From contig JASBUF010000088.1 in the NCBI GenBank assembly GCA_030148085.1, positions 1 to 48,483 on the forward strand: a DNA stretch of 48,483 nucleotides. The letters run 5' to 3'. How positions within the stretch are numbered: position 1 is the first letter of the stretch; every line of letters starts with the position of its first letter. The position numbers and the translations under genes are program-made. The stretch comes from Methylophaga sp. (GTDB lineage: Bacteria; Pseudomonadota; Gammaproteobacteria; Nitrosococcales; Methylophagaceae). This document shows, one piece after another, positions 1-9,944 of this stretch. The notes below the pieces were generated by a model. It did no database searches. It was given only the letters and a program-made list of their open reading frames with translations, and was not told the origin of the DNA.

Positions 1-1137
1 CTGCTGTTTTTCGCCATTCTGCTGGCAGCGGTCACCAGTGTTGCGGGCAGGGTGTTTTGTGGTTACTTCTGCTTTCAGACTGTCTGGACCGACATCTACA
101 CCTTCATTGAAACCAAACTCGAAGGCGACACTCCGCAAAAAGCGCATAAGTTCAAACAAGCACCGTGGACTTTCGATAAAACCAGCCGCGTAGTGACCAA
201 ACACAGCCTATGGATAGCCATCGCCTTACTCACCGGCCTGTCCTTTGCCGCCTGGTTTACCGACGCCTATCAGCTCTGGGCTGATATCTTCAGTCTGCAG
301 GCCCCATTACCGGTATGGATATCCCTCGCCGTGTTCGGCACCTTCACCTACGGCTTTGCCGGCTTTATGCGTGAACAAGTCTGCTTCTGGCTCTGTCCCT
401 ACGCCCGCCTGCAAGGCGTGATGTATGACCAGGACACCGTATTACCGGCCTATGACGCCGAACGCGGTGAACCTCGAGGCAAACTCAAAAAAGGCCAGGT
501 GGATAGCAGCAAAGGTAGCTGTATTGACTGCAAAGTCTGCGTCGCTGTCTGTCCCACCGGTATTGATATCCGTAAAGGCCAGCAAGAAGGCTGTATCACC
601 TGCGGCCTCTGTATTGATGCCTGTGACAGCATCATGGACAAAACCGACCAGCCGCGAGGCCTGATTCGCTACGCCAGCTACAAGGAACTGCACCACGACA
701 AACACGTCTTACCGATGTACCAACGCCCACGAGTCATTATCTACAGCCTCATTTTGCTGATGTCTCTGTCAGGCATTGTCTATGGCTTTACCACCCTGTC
801 GCCGACCGAATTTAAAGTCATCCATGACCGTCAGCCCTTATTTGTACGTCTGAGTGACGGCTCGATACAGAACAAATACACCTTGAAGCTGCTCAACAAG
901 ACGCAGGCACCGATTACCGTCAACTACACCCTCAGCGGCTTAGACGGGGCCAGTCTGCATGGCATGGAAGAACAGGTCATTGTTGAGCCGGGCAGGGTGA
1001 TACCGATGACGGCGCTGGTACGGGTACCGGCGGCAGTGATTGAACAAGGGCTGGTACCGATTGCCTTTACGGCCAATGTCAAAGACCAGCCAAACTTAAC
1101 CACCACCTATGACAGTATCTTTATGGGACCGGAATAA
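1..1137 (+). CDS. ccoG: Cytochrome c oxidase accessory protein CcoG (FixG), 5' truncated
   Basis: Membrane iron-sulfur protein needed for maturation of cbb3-type oxidase, linked in the family to copper reduction and delivery. The frame is open from base 1, so the gene begins before the window; about 100 of the usual roughly 470 residues are missing. Visible parts are a membrane segment with a CGYFC motif, a second segment followed by CPYARLQ, then two ferredoxin-type clusters (CIDCKVCVAVCP and CITCGLCIDAC) that would hold two [4Fe-4S] centres. A further membrane helix follows, then a C-terminal Ig-like FixG domain of about 110 residues. A GTG at 52 lies inside the protein and is not the start. 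It is the first visible gene of ccoG-ccoH-ccoI-ccoS; the structural ccoNOP genes would be expected upstream, outside the window. Confidence 0.95.
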   Translation: MLFFAILLAAVTSVAGRVFCGYFCFQTVWTDIYTFIETKLEGDTPQKAHKFKQAPWTFDKTSRVVTKHSLWIAIALLTGLSFAAWFTDAYQLWADIFSLQAPLPVWISLAVFGTFTYGFAGFMREQVCFWLCPYARLQGVMYDQDTVLPAYDAERGEPRGKLKKGQVDSSKGSCIDCKVCVAVCPTGIDIRKGQQEGCITCGLCIDACDSIMDKTDQPRGLIRYASYKELHHDKHVLPMYQRPRVIIYSLILLMSLSGIVYGFTTLSPTEFKVIHDRQPLFVRLSDGSIQNKYTLKLLNKTQAPITVNYTLSGLDGASLHGMEEQVIVEPGRVIPMTALVRVPAAVIEQGLVPIAFTANVKDQPNLTTTYDSIFMGPE

Positions 1138-1149
1138 CGGAAAACCACT

Positions 1150-1653
1150 ATGAAAATTTCACAAGATAACCCACAGGCTTTGCGTAATCCCTGGGTATTG
1201 GGAATGCTGGTCTTTTTATTTGTCTTTTTAGCTGCTAACGCCGTCTTTATCTACCTTGCTTTTTCATCGCCACCGAGTTTGGTTGTGAAAGATTTCTACG
1301 AAAAAGGCGAAGCCTACGCTGAAACGCAGAAACGTATTGCTGAGCAGGAAGCACTGGGCTGGTCTGGCATGCTGATGGTACCGACCAACTCTCGGGTTAA
1401 TCAGACGCAAACCTACGAAGCAGTGATTACTGGAAAAAACTCAGCGGGCTTGCTGCTTGACTCAGTAACCTTGTTCGCATTTCGTCCGTCTGATGCTAAT
1501 GCAGACTTTTCAGTCGAGATGCAAAAGTCTGGTCATGGTAGTTATCTGGCCGATGTGAGTTTTTCTCTGCCGGGCACGTGGGACCTTATTGTTGAAGCCA
1601 AGCAGGGCGACACTGAGTTCGTCATAACCCGTCGTCTGCGTATTGAGCCTTAA
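1150..1653 (+). CDS. ccoH: FixH/CcoH family cbb3 oxidase assembly protein
   Basis: Small membrane protein that helps assemble cbb3 oxidase and interacts with it. The 167 residues show one N-terminal transmembrane helix (about 18-40) followed by a short SSPP turn and the typical FixH segment [10 protein letters not shown]. The rest is a beta-rich periplasmic domain of about 115 residues. It starts 12 bases after the ccoG stop and is followed 23 bases later by the copper ATPase, so it lies in the ccoGHIS operon. Length and topology fit the FixH family; sequence conservation in this family is low, so identification rests on topology, the N-terminal motif and position. Confidence 0.9.
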   Translation: MKISQDNPQALRNPWVLGMLVFLFVFLAANAVFIYLAFSSPPSLVVKDFYEKGEAYAETQKRIAEQEALGWSGMLMVPTNSRVNQTQTYEAVITGKNSAGLLLDSVTLFAFRPSDANADFSVEMQKSGHGSYLADVSFSLPGTWDLIVEAKQGDTEFVITRRLRIEP

Positions 1654-1676
1654 CAGCTGTAGCTGAATCCAACTTA

Positions 1677-4178
1677 ATGAGTCAGACATCGACGAAAACG
1701 CTAGCCTTGGAAAGTTGCTATCACTGCGGCCTGCCGGTTGAAGATAATGGTGACTTTACCTCAGTAGTCGCTGGCGAGCAGCGGGCGTTTTGCTGTCATG
1801 GCTGCCGGACTGTGTGTGAGACGATTTACGCATCGGGTTTGCAGGGCTTTTACAGTAAATCTACGCGCAGTGAAACTCTGGCTCCGCCGCCGGAAGTGGC
1901 TGCTGAATTGACCGCTTATGATCAGGATGATGTGCAGGCAGATTATGTTGATGCCTTAACGCCACAGCGAACGATTCATCTGTTAGTTGAAGGTATTCAC
2001 TGTGCAGCTTGTGTCTGGCTGATTGAAAATGCACTCAGACGCCAAGCTGGCGTATTGAATGCTGAGGTCAACCTGACCGCCAAGCGCCTCAAACTCCACT
2101 GGGATAATTCGCAGGTACCCTTATCTCAGCTACTTCAGGCGTTGGCGGATATTGGCTATGCAGCTGTGCCGTTTGATCCGGAAACCGCTGAAGGTGCCTT
2201 AGCTAAACGCCATCGTAGCTTGTTATACCGCATGGCATTTGCTGGCTTTGCGATGATGAATATCTTGTGGGTATCCATCGCATTGTATTCCGGTGCTGAT
2301 CAAGGCGAGTTTCGCCAGTGGTTTCACTGGATCGGTTTTGCGATCGCAACACCAACATTGCTGTATTCCGGTTATCCCTTTATCCGCAATGGTCTGATTG
2401 GTTTGCGCCGACGCTATCTGACGATGGATCTGCCGATAGCCATTGGCGCCTCAGCCACCTACCTCTATTCGTCCTATGTCACCTTTTATAACGTGACCAA
2501 TGGCCATGTTTATTTCGATACGGTAGTGAATTTTCTGTTTGTGGTCTTGGTCGGACGCTATCTGGAAGCCATTTCCAAGCGTCGTGCAATGTCGGCTACC
2601 CAGCGCTTGCTGGAGCTTCAACCCAAGCTGGCTAACCGCGTCGAGGGCGAGACAAGTCGTGTCGTACCAATACGCAGTATTGCCATCGGGGACCTGGTAT
2701 TAGTCAAACCTGGTGAGCGTGTACCCGTCGATGGCGTGATCATGTCAGGACAGAGCGCTGTTGATGAATCGATGCTGACAGGTGAATCATTGCCTGTGGC
2801 TAAACAGGAAGGCGATAAGGTTGTAGCGGGAAGTATCAACGGTGAAGGGGCTTTCAAAGTCAAAGTTGATGCGGTACTTCGCAATACTGCATTAGCCAAA
2901 ATCGTGACCTTGATGGATGAAGCACAAGCCTCGAAAGCACCGATTCAGACCATTGCTGATCGTATCGTGCCCTGGTTTGTTTTGGCGACGCTGACATTAT
3001 CGGCGCTGACCTTTATCTATTGGCAGTTTACTGATTTTGAATTGGCATTGCTGGCCGCAGCGTCTGTACTGGTGATTACCTGTCCATGCGCGTTTGGTAT
3101 GGCTACACCGATGTCTGTGGCTGTAGCCACTGGTGTCGGTGCTGAGCATGGCATTCTGATCAAACGAGGTGAGTCACTCGAAGAGCTGTCAAGAATCGAT
3201 CATATTGTTTTTGATAAAACAGGCACGTTGACAGAAGGCAAGCTGCAAGTGACGACCCTGAAAAGTTTTGCTGACTTGAGTGAGCAGCAGATTCTGCAAC
3301 TGGCAGCCTCTGTCGAGCAACACTCGGAACATGGTGTGGCAGCCGCTATTTGTAACAAGGCCATCTCGCAACATCTGAGTTTACTGGCCAACCACGACTT
3401 TAGTTCGACACCCGGCAGGGGGGTTCAGGCCGAGGTCGATGGTAAACGTATTCACCTAGGCACCGAGTCTTGGTTTAGGTCGTTGGACATCACACTAACA
3501 ACTGAGCAACAAGCATCGATGTCGGAACTCGAGCAGCAGGGTATTAGTTGCGTACTGTTGGCGGTTGATCGACAAGTTGTGGGTTTACTGGGGCTGGTCG
3601 ATGAATTACGCAGTGATGCGATAGAAACCGTACAGAGCCTTGTTGCAGCAGGAATCAAAGTGACCGTGTTGAGTGGTGATCGGCAGGCCGTCGTCAATGC
3701 TGTCACCGCGCCACTCGGAAACATCAGTCGGCAGGCAGAAGTGTTACCTAAAGATAAGTCAGATGTCGTGCGTGCTTTACAGGAGCAGGGCGATAACGTC
3801 GCTATGGTCGGTGATGGGATCAATGATTCACCAGCATTGATTCAGGCTAATGTTGGTATTGCACTGGCATCGGGTACGGATGTGTCGGTGGAGAGCGCTG
3901 ACGTAGTGTTGTCGCATCAAGCCTTGAAACATGTGGCTGATGCCAGACTGTTGGCGGGGCTGACTCTCAGAACAATTCGCCAGAATATTGTACTCTCGAT
4001 TACTTACAACGTTATCATGGTGCCATTAGCGATGATGGCGATGGTCAGTCCGCTAGTTGCAGCGATGACAATGCCAATCAGCTCGTTACTGGTGATTGGC
4101 AACGCTGCACGAATTGGCCGTGGTTTTAAAAAACAGGTCGAATATCGGTCAAAACTTCTTCCTGTTGAGAGGGTGTGA
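1677..4178 (+). CDS. ccoI: Copper-translocating P1B-type ATPase CcoI (FixI)
   Basis: Inner-membrane P1B ATPase of the FixI/CopA2 type, which exports Cu+ to the periplasm for metallation of cbb3 oxidase. Order of parts: a cysteine-rich N-terminal metal-binding region (CYHCG and FCCHGC, about residues 15-45), a heavy-metal-associated domain with GIHCAAC near 106-112, transmembrane helices, the TGES actuator motif at 368-371, the CPC ion-binding motif at 469-471, the phosphorylated aspartate of DKTGT at 513, and GDGINDSP from 712. All catalytic motifs are intact and the 833 residues match the FixI subgroup. The stop overlaps the ccoS start by one base. The CPC and HMA motifs together with the neighbours favour the oxidase-assembly role over general copper detoxification. 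Confidence 0.95.
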   Translation: MSQTSTKTLALESCYHCGLPVEDNGDFTSVVAGEQRAFCCHGCRTVCETIYASGLQGFYSKSTRSETLAPPPEVAAELTAYDQDDVQADYVDALTPQRTIHLLVEGIHCAACVWLIENALRRQAGVLNAEVNLTAKRLKLHWDNSQVPLSQLLQALADIGYAAVPFDPETAEGALAKRHRSLLYRMAFAGFAMMNILWVSIALYSGADQGEFRQWFHWIGFAIATPTLLYSGYPFIRNGLIGLRRRYLTMDLPIAIGASATYLYSSYVTFYNVTNGHVYFDTVVNFLFVVLVGRYLEAISKRRAMSATQRLLELQPKLANRVEGETSRVVPIRSIAIGDLVLVKPGERVPVDGVIMSGQSAVDESMLTGESLPVAKQEGDKVVAGSINGEGAFKVKVDAVLRNTALAKIVTLMDEAQASKAPIQTIADRIVPWFVLATLTLSALTFIYWQFTDFELALLAAASVLVITCPCAFGMATPMSVAVATGVGAEHGILIKRGESLEELSRIDHIVFDKTGTLTEGKLQVTTLKSFADLSEQQILQLAASVEQHSEHGVAAAICNKAISQHLSLLANHDFSSTPGRGVQAEVDGKRIHLGTESWFRSLDITLTTEQQASMSELEQQGISCVLLAVDRQVVGLLGLVDELRSDAIETVQSLVAAGIKVTVLSGDRQAVVNAVTAPLGNISRQAEVLPKDKSDVVRALQEQGDNVAMVGDGINDSPALIQANVGIALASGTDVSVESADVVLSHQALKHVADARLLAGLTLRTIRQNIVLSITYNVIMVPLAMMAMVSPLVAAMTMPISSLLVIGNAARIGRGFKKQVEYRSKLLPVERV

Positions 4179-4381
4179 TGGAAGTCATATATGGTCTGCT
4201 GCCAGGCATGTTATTACTGGGCATTATCGGTGTTGCCGTGTTTTTCTGGGCGGTCCGAAATGGACAGTATGATGATATGGATGGTGCAGCAAATCGTGTA
4301 CTGTTAGATGACGAAGATGAGCCTTTGCAGAGCGGCGGTGCTGATACCGATACAAAGCAAGCCGCCGACTCAGAGAAATAG
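4178..4381 (+). CDS. ccoS: CcoS family cbb3 oxidase maturation protein
   Basis: Short membrane protein required for insertion of cofactors into cbb3 oxidase. The 67 residues hold one transmembrane helix near the N terminus (about residues 6-25), then the family motif FFWAVRNGQYDDMDGAANRVL, and an acidic soluble tail. I take the ATG at 4178, which overlaps the ccoI stop as TGATG and suggests translational coupling; a GTG one codon earlier (4175) is the alternative. It closes the ccoGHIS cluster. No clear rho-independent terminator is visible before the next gene at 4436. Confidence 0.92.
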   Translation: MEVIYGLLPGMLLLGIIGVAVFFWAVRNGQYDDMDGAANRVLLDDEDEPLQSGGADTDTKQAADSEK

Positions 4382-4435
4382 TCAGTACACTTTCATCACG
4401 GCACAGCATGACAGCAAATCAACACAGGGGATGGG

Positions 4436-7400
4436 ATGTTTAAAACGTGGAGTATTAAGCGATTGCTCCAGTTTTGTGCTGTTGTCACGGCTATAGTCGT
4501 TGTCTTTATGGCCTTGATGGCAAATTATGCCAACGGCCTGATTAATTCGACCCGCCAGATCATGGCTGAACAGGTGTTACCGCTGGAACAGAGCAGCCGA
4601 CGCCTCAGCACTGTGGCGACCGCTTTCAGCAGTCGCCAGAAGCAAATCCTAAATAGCCAATTACTGGCAGAACTGCAGCAACTGGAACCCCGTGGCATGC
4701 TTGAGCAGTCGTTTCTGCAGAACTGGCTACGACTGTCGCAGATATTTTCCTCACAGGATGACTCTAGCCGGTCTTTGGATGCCTTGTTCAATGATTATCA
4801 GGATTTCCTGCGTCTGGATGCGGAGTTGTTTCTGCTTAAACAGCAGAGTCTGCAGCTTGCTAAGCAGTTGCAACAGCATAGCGACGATGTTGATATACAG
4901 GCCGGGCAGTTATTGCAACAATTGGCCGCCCTCGAAGAACGCCTGCGAAGCGCGAGACAGGTTCGGCTACAAAATATACTGGAACCGATACAGATCGGTG
5001 TTTTTGAGCTGAGTATGCTGACGCATGATGTCTTGTTGACGAACAATGACAATGAATTGCAGATACTCAAAAAACAACATTTAGCACCATTGCAGCAGGC
5101 GCTAACAGAGCAACTGGCGAACTTGAAGCAAGCGATATTCACTCAACCTGAATATCGTCAGTTACAGGAAAAGCTCGACTATGACATCAAGGTATTACTC
5201 AACCTGATAACCCAGGATCAGGGATTGTTCAGCTTGCATGAAGCCCATTTGCTCAACCAGTCATTATTGCTACAAACCGAACAGTCGTCGCTGACACTGA
5301 TGAAACTGCTGATTGACAAGGTCAATTTGATTGCTCAAAACAGTTATCAGCGGAGCTATGACACGGTCAGTCACAATGTGGATCAAGCGGATCAGACCCG
5401 CTGGAAAATTATCAGTCTGAGTGCGTTGGTCACCTTGGGCATGATGATCTTTGTTTGGTTGGTTTTTCGGGCGATAAGTCATCCGCTGGGTATTATCCGG
5501 CGCTCAATAACAGCGCTGTCAGAAGGACACTTCGATACCCGGATTGCCCAGTCGGGGTCAAAAAATGAATTATCCCTGCTGGCAAAGGACTTTAACCAGT
5601 TTGCTGACAACACCGAGCAGATGATTGATGAACTCAGTGATGCCAGAACCACACTGCAGAACCGTGAGCAGCATATCCGCGCCGTACTGAATGGGTTACC
5701 AGAAGCGATCCTGACGCTGAGCGATAGCGGCACAATCATTGATACCAACCCGGCGGCTGAACTGGTGCTGGGTGGGAGCAGTGAGACCTTGCGCGGACAG
5801 ACCTTGTTTCAGTTCTTCAAGCCGGATTTGGGCATCGACAGTATCGAAGTCTTGCTGGGCTATTTGAAAGAAACCGGGGAGTTGGATGGACAGCGATTGG
5901 ATGACTCGTCCTTATCAATGTGGCTGTCGCTGAGTCAGATTGATAGTGTGGATAATCATACAGTCTGGGTTTGCGTCATTTCAGATGTAACGGCCTGGAA
6001 ACAAACGGATGAGCGTCTGCAGCAGCTCAGTTCTGAACAGGATGCCATTCTTGAGAACGCCATTATCGGCATAGCCTTTATCCGCGATCGTAAATTTGTC
6101 CGCGTTAATCAACGTTTTGAGCAATTGTTCGGCTTTGAGCGGGATCAGATCATCGGTCAGAGCACGATTACTATCTATCCGAATCAACAGGCCTACCAGC
6201 AATTTGGTGAGCAGGCTTATCCGATGCTGGCGCAGGGAGACAGTTTTGAAGCGCAACTCGAATTGAGCAAGCATAATGGTGAAAAGTTCTGGTGTGCCCT
6301 TTCCGGGAAATCCGTCGATGCCTCAGAACCACTGGCTGGCACGATCTGGTTGTTTGAGGATGTCACCAAGCAGCGCGAGAATGAAGAGTATCTGACCCAA
6401 CTGGCCAGTATTGACTCGCTGACTGGCCTACCCAACCGCAATGTATTCAATGACCGTGTTGCTCATGCGATACATAAGGCGCAGCGTGATGCTGGGCGTC
6501 TGGCCGTTTTCTTCCTCGACCTGGACCACTTCAAACACATCAATGATTCGATGGGGCACAAGGCTGGCGATATTCTGCTGAAAGAGGTCGCCAACAGAGT
6601 CAAATCCTGTCTGCGCGAAGGCGATACTGTCGCCAGACTGGGCGGTGATGAGTTCACTATGCTATTGGAAGATGTACGCTCGGCAGAGTATGTCGGTAAG
6701 GTCGCAGAAAAAGTGATTCAGGTGATGTCTCGCTCTTTCAGTATCGAATCGACCGAGGTCACGGTTAGCCCGAGCATTGGCATCAGCCTCTATCCGGCCG
6801 ATGGTCGCGATGTAGATATGCTGATCAGAAATGCAGATGCGGCGATGTATCATGCGAAAAAACTGGGCCGTAATAACTTCCAGTTCTACTCGTTAGAAAT
6901 GAATGCCGAAGCGGCAGAAAGACTGGCGATGGAAACAGCCTTGCGACGCGCTGTCGAGCAGCAGGAGTTCTATCTGCATTACCAGCCTCAGTTTGATCTG
7001 AAACAGGGAGGGCTGGCCGGAGCCGAAGTCTTGCTGCGCTGGTATAGTCAGGAGTGGGGAGAAGTTCCGCCAAGTCGCTTTGTGCCTATTCTGGAAGACT
7101 TGGGGCTGATCGGTAGCGTTGGTGAGTGGATATTGCGTCAGGCCTGTGACTGCTACCTGAACTTACGCGATGAGTTAAGTCCCGACTTTGTTATCGCCGT
7201 CAATTTGTCAGGACGACAGTTTAAGGGCGGTATGCTGGCAGGCAATCTGCGTCGTTTGTTGAAAGAAACCGGAATGCCAGCACAGAATCTGGAGCTGGAA
7301 ATCACCGAAACCATGTTGATGGAAGACACGGAGTTGGCCACTCTGACGCTGAATGAGCTGAGTCAGATGGGGATCAATCTGGCCATCGACGATTTTGGCA

Positions 7401-7693
7401 CCGGTTACTCGTCCTTGTCCTATCTGAAGCAGTTCCCATTGAACGTGCTAAAAATAGACAGCTCATTTATTCGTGATGTGACCCATGATGAGGAAGACGG
7501 TGCCATTGTCGATGCGATACTCGCTATGTCTGCCAGCCTGAAGCTGACCGTGGTGGCTGAGGGTGTCGAAACGGAAGCGCAAATGGCATATCTGCAGCAG
7601 CGCCACTGCCACCGGGCTCAGGGTTACTTCTTAGGCCGCCCAATGACTGAGGCGGCCTTCACCGAGCTGGCAAAGCAGCAGATCAGGGCTTAG
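4436..7693 (+). CDS. Membrane sensor with HAMP, two PAS, GGDEF and EAL domains
   Basis: Predicted cyclic-di-GMP signalling enzyme of 1085 residues. An N-terminal helix (about 11-33) and a second (about 323-345) bracket a glutamine-rich, mostly helical periplasmic sensor of nearly 290 residues. Then come HAMP (345-400), two PAS modules (about 410-520 and 535-650), GGDEF (from 656) and EAL (about 840-1080). The diguanylate cyclase signature is intact (GGDEF at 736-740) and the inhibitory I-site RxxD sits at 727-730 at the standard five-residue distance. The EAL signature reads EVL at 864-866, a tolerated variant, and later catalytic motifs (LEITET, the DD pair at 985-986, AEGVET) are present, so phosphodiesterase activity is plausible. 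Whether net output is synthesis or hydrolysis cannot be told. Its 3' end overlaps the convergent gene by 11 bases. Confidence 0.92.
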   Translation: MFKTWSIKRLLQFCAVVTAIVVVFMALMANYANGLINSTRQIMAEQVLPLEQSSRRLSTVATAFSSRQKQILNSQLLAELQQLEPRGMLEQSFLQNWLRLSQIFSSQDDSSRSLDALFNDYQDFLRLDAELFLLKQQSLQLAKQLQQHSDDVDIQAGQLLQQLAALEERLRSARQVRLQNILEPIQIGVFELSMLTHDVLLTNNDNELQILKKQHLAPLQQALTEQLANLKQAIFTQPEYRQLQEKLDYDIKVLLNLITQDQGLFSLHEAHLLNQSLLLQTEQSSLTLMKLLIDKVNLIAQNSYQRSYDTVSHNVDQADQTRWKIISLSALVTLGMMIFVWLVFRAISHPLGIIRRSITALSEGHFDTRIAQSGSKNELSLLAKDFNQFADNTEQMIDELSDARTTLQNREQHIRAVLNGLPEAILTLSDSGTIIDTNPAAELVLGGSSETLRGQTLFQFFKPDLGIDSIEVLLGYLKETGELDGQRLDDSSLSMWLSLSQIDSVDNHTVWVCVISDVTAWKQTDERLQQLSSEQDAILENAIIGIAFIRDRKFVRVNQRFEQLFGFERDQIIGQSTITIYPNQQAYQQFGEQAYPMLAQGDSFEAQLELSKHNGEKFWCALSGKSVDASEPLAGTIWLFEDVTKQRENEEYLTQLASIDSLTGLPNRNVFNDRVAHAIHKAQRDAGRLAVFFLDLDHFKHINDSMGHKAGDILLKEVANRVKSCLREGDTVARLGGDEFTMLLEDVRSAEYVGKVAEKVIQVMSRSFSIESTEVTVSPSIGISLYPADGRDVDMLIRNADAAMYHAKKLGRNNFQFYSLEMNAEAAERLAMETALRRAVEQQEFYLHYQPQFDLKQGGLAGAEVLLRWYSQEWGEVPPSRFVPILEDLGLIGSVGEWILRQACDCYLNLRDELSPDFVIAVNLSGRQFKGGMLAGNLRRLLKETGMPAQNLELEITETMLMEDTELATLTLNELSQMGINLAIDDFGTGYSSLSYLKQFPLNVLKIDSSFIRDVTHDEEDGAIVDAILAMSASLKLTVVAEGVETEAQMAYLQQRHCHRAQGYFLGRPMTEAAFTELAKQQIRA

Positions 7694-8315
7694 CTCGGTA
7701 GACCAGAATCGGCTTTTGTTCAGGCAAAAACACTACGCTTAGGCCGAGGTCGGGATAAAGCCATGTTTTGCTGGTCTGGCCATTCTCATCCGCTTCGGTC
7801 TCGACAATCCTTTCAGGCTCACCAAAACGGCTATGCAGCATTTCTGGCTTTAAGCGTACTGACGGAATATAGGTCAAACCAGCTACCGTTTTCGCTAACA
7901 ACGCTTCGCGATCTGTTTCTGCTAATTCATGCTGATGAGCGCCGCTGGGTTGTAACTCACCGGCCGAGGCTCGCGCTAACATGGCATCGAGCTCTGCTTC
8001 ACTCAATGACAGATTCAGTACCAGCTTGGCTGACAGGCCAGCCAGATTCACACTATCAAAATAGGCTTCGACACTACGGCTACCATCAGGATCGACAAAC
8101 AGGCCGGTCTTACCAAAGACGCCTAACAGTGTTTGCGCTGTTTTGTAGTCGGTTTCACCTAGGTGAATGCCTAGCACCTTAGTGTTTCCATCAGGCATGA
8201 CTGTGACTTCCCAGGGTTTGTCGGCAGGGGCCTGTGGCGAGGGAATGAGCATCAGCAGCATCACGCCGCCGATCAACAAAATAAGGCCAATAATCAGATT
8301 TTTTAGTATACGCAT
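7683..8315 (-). CDS. Unknown single-pass membrane protein
   Basis: I do not recognise this family. The 210 residues begin with one strongly hydrophobic helix (about 5-25) and a short proline-rich stretch. The soluble domain of about 180 residues has a repeated theme of predicted strands and helices and no cysteine or catalytic signature that I can name. It probably faces the periplasm. It is the last gene of a minus-strand set with pip and dtd, 18 bases after dtd, and its end overlaps the GGDEF/EAL gene. The ribosome binding site before the ATG at 8315 is weak. Coding status is supported by length, codon-level sense and close packing with dtd. Confidence 0.75.
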   Translation of the reverse strand: MRILKNLIIGLILLIGGVMLLMLIPSPQAPADKPWEVTVMPDGNTKVLGIHLGETDYKTAQTLLGVFGKTGLFVDPDGSRSVEAYFDSVNLAGLSAKLVLNLSLSEAELDAMLARASAGELQPSGAHQHELAETDREALLAKTVAGLTYIPSVRLKPEMLHSRFGEPERIVETEADENGQTSKTWLYPDLGLSVVFLPEQKPILVYRAKP

Positions 8316-8333
8316 TAAGGTAGAGTCGTTGTG

Positions 8334-8774
8334 TTAGTGGGTTTGCAGCCAGAAGGTTACTGGCCCATCGTTGGTCAGCCTGACCTGCATGTCGGCACCA
8401 AAATGACCGGCAGCAGTATTCGCATGTTGAATTCGGGCTTGTTTGACTAGGTATTCAAATAAAGACTGACCTTGCGCCGGAGGGGCAGCAGGGGTGAAAC
8501 TCGGACGCATGCCCTTGCGGGTATCTGCTGGCAGGGTGAATTGTGGCACCAGCAGTAGGCCGCCGTGAATATCTTTAAGTGACAAATTCATTTTGTCATT
8601 GTCATCGCTGAATACCCGGTAACCAAGTAGGCGTGATAACAGCTTGTCGGCATCGGCTTCGGTGTCTGCTTTTTCCACGCCAATCAACACCAGCAGTCCC
8701 TGTTGAATTTCAGCGACCTGCTTCGCACCGACATGGACATCGGCATGGGTGACGCGTTGCAGCAAGGCTATCAT
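8334..8774 (-). CDS. dtd: D-aminoacyl-tRNA deacylase
   Basis: Hydrolyses D-amino acids (and glycine mischarged on tRNA-Ala) from tRNA in the cytoplasm, a proofreading step that keeps translation homochiral. At 146 residues it has the usual DTD length. It starts [13 protein letters not shown] and carries the conserved active-site segments: LLLVPQFTL, where most members have SQFTL, and NDGPVTFWL near the C terminus, matching the Gly-cisPro motif region. The ATG at 8774 overlaps the stop of pip by four bases (ATGA), so the two are co-translated. Confidence 0.95.
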   Translation of the reverse strand: MIALLQRVTHADVHVGAKQVAEIQQGLLVLIGVEKADTEADADKLLSRLLGYRVFSDDNDKMNLSLKDIHGGLLLVPQFTLPADTRKGMRPSFTPAAPPAQGQSLFEYLVKQARIQHANTAAGHFGADMQVRLTNDGPVTFWLQTH

Positions 8775-9748
8775 GCGAGTTCCTCAGCCAGTTCATCGGT
8801 CGCTTTGACCAGCGCATCGATCAGCCCGGGTTCGCCAGCAGCATGGCCGGCGAGGGGAACGATGCGCAGATCAATCTCAGGCCAGGCTTGTTTGAGCTCC
8901 CAGGATTGTTGCAGCGGGCACACCAGATCATAGCGGCCATGAATGACGATGGTGGGAATGGCGGCGAACAGCTCAATGCTGTCGAGCAGTGGCGCGGCAT
9001 CAATAAAACAATGATTCAGCGCATAATGCAGCTGTATGCGAGAGTGTGCCAGCGGGCCCGGCTGCTCCGTTAGGTCCGGTTCGTACTCATGATCACGCAT
9101 CATCACGATGGTGCCTTCCCAGGCATTGAGCGTTTGCGCCGCAGCCAGTTGCACAGCTTCATCTGATGAAGTCAGTCTATTGAAATAGCTTTGTAACGGT
9201 GCGCTGTGATCTGCTGCAGGGAGATCAGCCACCAGTCGCTGCCAGGCTTCCGGAAACAGGCGGGAAGCACCGCCCTCGGCATAGACCCAGTTTATATCCT
9301 GCGCGCGGCCGAGAAAGGTGCCGCGTAGGATCATCGACAGGATGTGTTGTGGGTATATCCGTGCGTAACATAATGCCAGTGTTGCACCCCAGGAGCCGCC
9401 GAACACAACCCAGCGTTCCACACCGAGTGTGCTGCGGATAAATTCCATATCTTCGACCAGGAAATCGGTGCTGTTATTTTCCAGTTCACCAGATGGTAAA
9501 GAACGACCACAACCGCGCTGATCAAACAGGATGATGCGGTATTTTTCCGGGTTGAAATAACAGCGGTGCTGTGGGCGGCAGCCCGAACCTGGGCCGCCGT
9601 GAAGAAAGATAAGCGGAATACCATTGGGGTTACCGCATTCTTCGACATAGAGCTGGTGACAATCACCGTTGGTGAGGCGTTCCCGCTCCAGCATGTGAGT
9701 CTGATAGGGTTCAATTTCAGGGTACAGCGTCAACATCGCAAAGCTCAT
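8771..9748 (-). CDS. pip: Proline iminopeptidase (alpha/beta hydrolase)
   Basis: Serine peptidase of family S33 that removes N-terminal proline from peptides. The 325 residues show the oxyanion-hole motif HGGPGSG, the DQRGCGRS turn, the nucleophile elbow GGSWGA, the acid in GRYDLVCP, and the catalytic histidine in AGHAAGEPG; the triad is therefore complete. Most characterised relatives are 310-325 residues long. It is the first gene of the pip-dtd-unknown operon on the minus strand and lies back to back with sucC across about 196 bases. Confidence 0.93.
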   Translation of the reverse strand: MSFAMLTLYPEIEPYQTHMLERERLTNGDCHQLYVEECGNPNGIPLIFLHGGPGSGCRPQHRCYFNPEKYRIILFDQRGCGRSLPSGELENNSTDFLVEDMEFIRSTLGVERWVVFGGSWGATLALCYARIYPQHILSMILRGTFLGRAQDINWVYAEGGASRLFPEAWQRLVADLPAADHSAPLQSYFNRLTSSDEAVQLAAAQTLNAWEGTIVMMRDHEYEPDLTEQPGPLAHSRIQLHYALNHCFIDAAPLLDSIELFAAIPTIVIHGRYDLVCPLQQSWELKQAWPEIDLRIVPLAGHAAGEPGLIDALVKATDELAEELA

Positions 9749-9895
9749 TGTGGGGTATCGGCAGCACTATAGCATGCCACTTTATCTGCACGAGGTGGCA
9801 GCAAGACAAAATCACTGTTTTGCTTATGGTAATTATTGGCTTAATGCGAGAAAATATGCGGTTTACATTCAGAATTCACGCGTAATTTGCGCACG

Positions 9896-9915
9896 GCTTG
9901 TCGACACCGACAAGC
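9896..9915 (+). promoter_or_regulatory. Perfect inverted repeat in the sucC leader
   Basis: GCTTGTCG, a four-base ACAC loop, then CGACAAGC: an eight base-pair perfect stem ending 29 bases before the sucC start. There is no T-run, so it is not an intrinsic terminator. It could be an operator or a stabilising hairpin in the messenger leader. I could not place a convincing -35/-10 pair in this 196-base divergent region. Confidence 0.5.
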
Positions 9916-9944
9916 GAGATGAACAGGGTACTGGAAATTTACAC

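Noticed and set aside
7025-7033. EVL in place of EAL as evidence of a dead phosphodiesterase
   Set aside because: EVL is a common functional variant and the downstream catalytic residues are all present.
7763-8182. Open frame of 139 codons antisense to the unknown membrane gene
   Set aside because: It lies fully opposite a better supported gene, has no ribosome binding site, and its sequence shows no family features.
9750-9944. Longer N terminus for SucC
   Set aside because: SucC proteins begin at MNLHE; the upstream open stretch contains the hairpin and looks like leader sequence.
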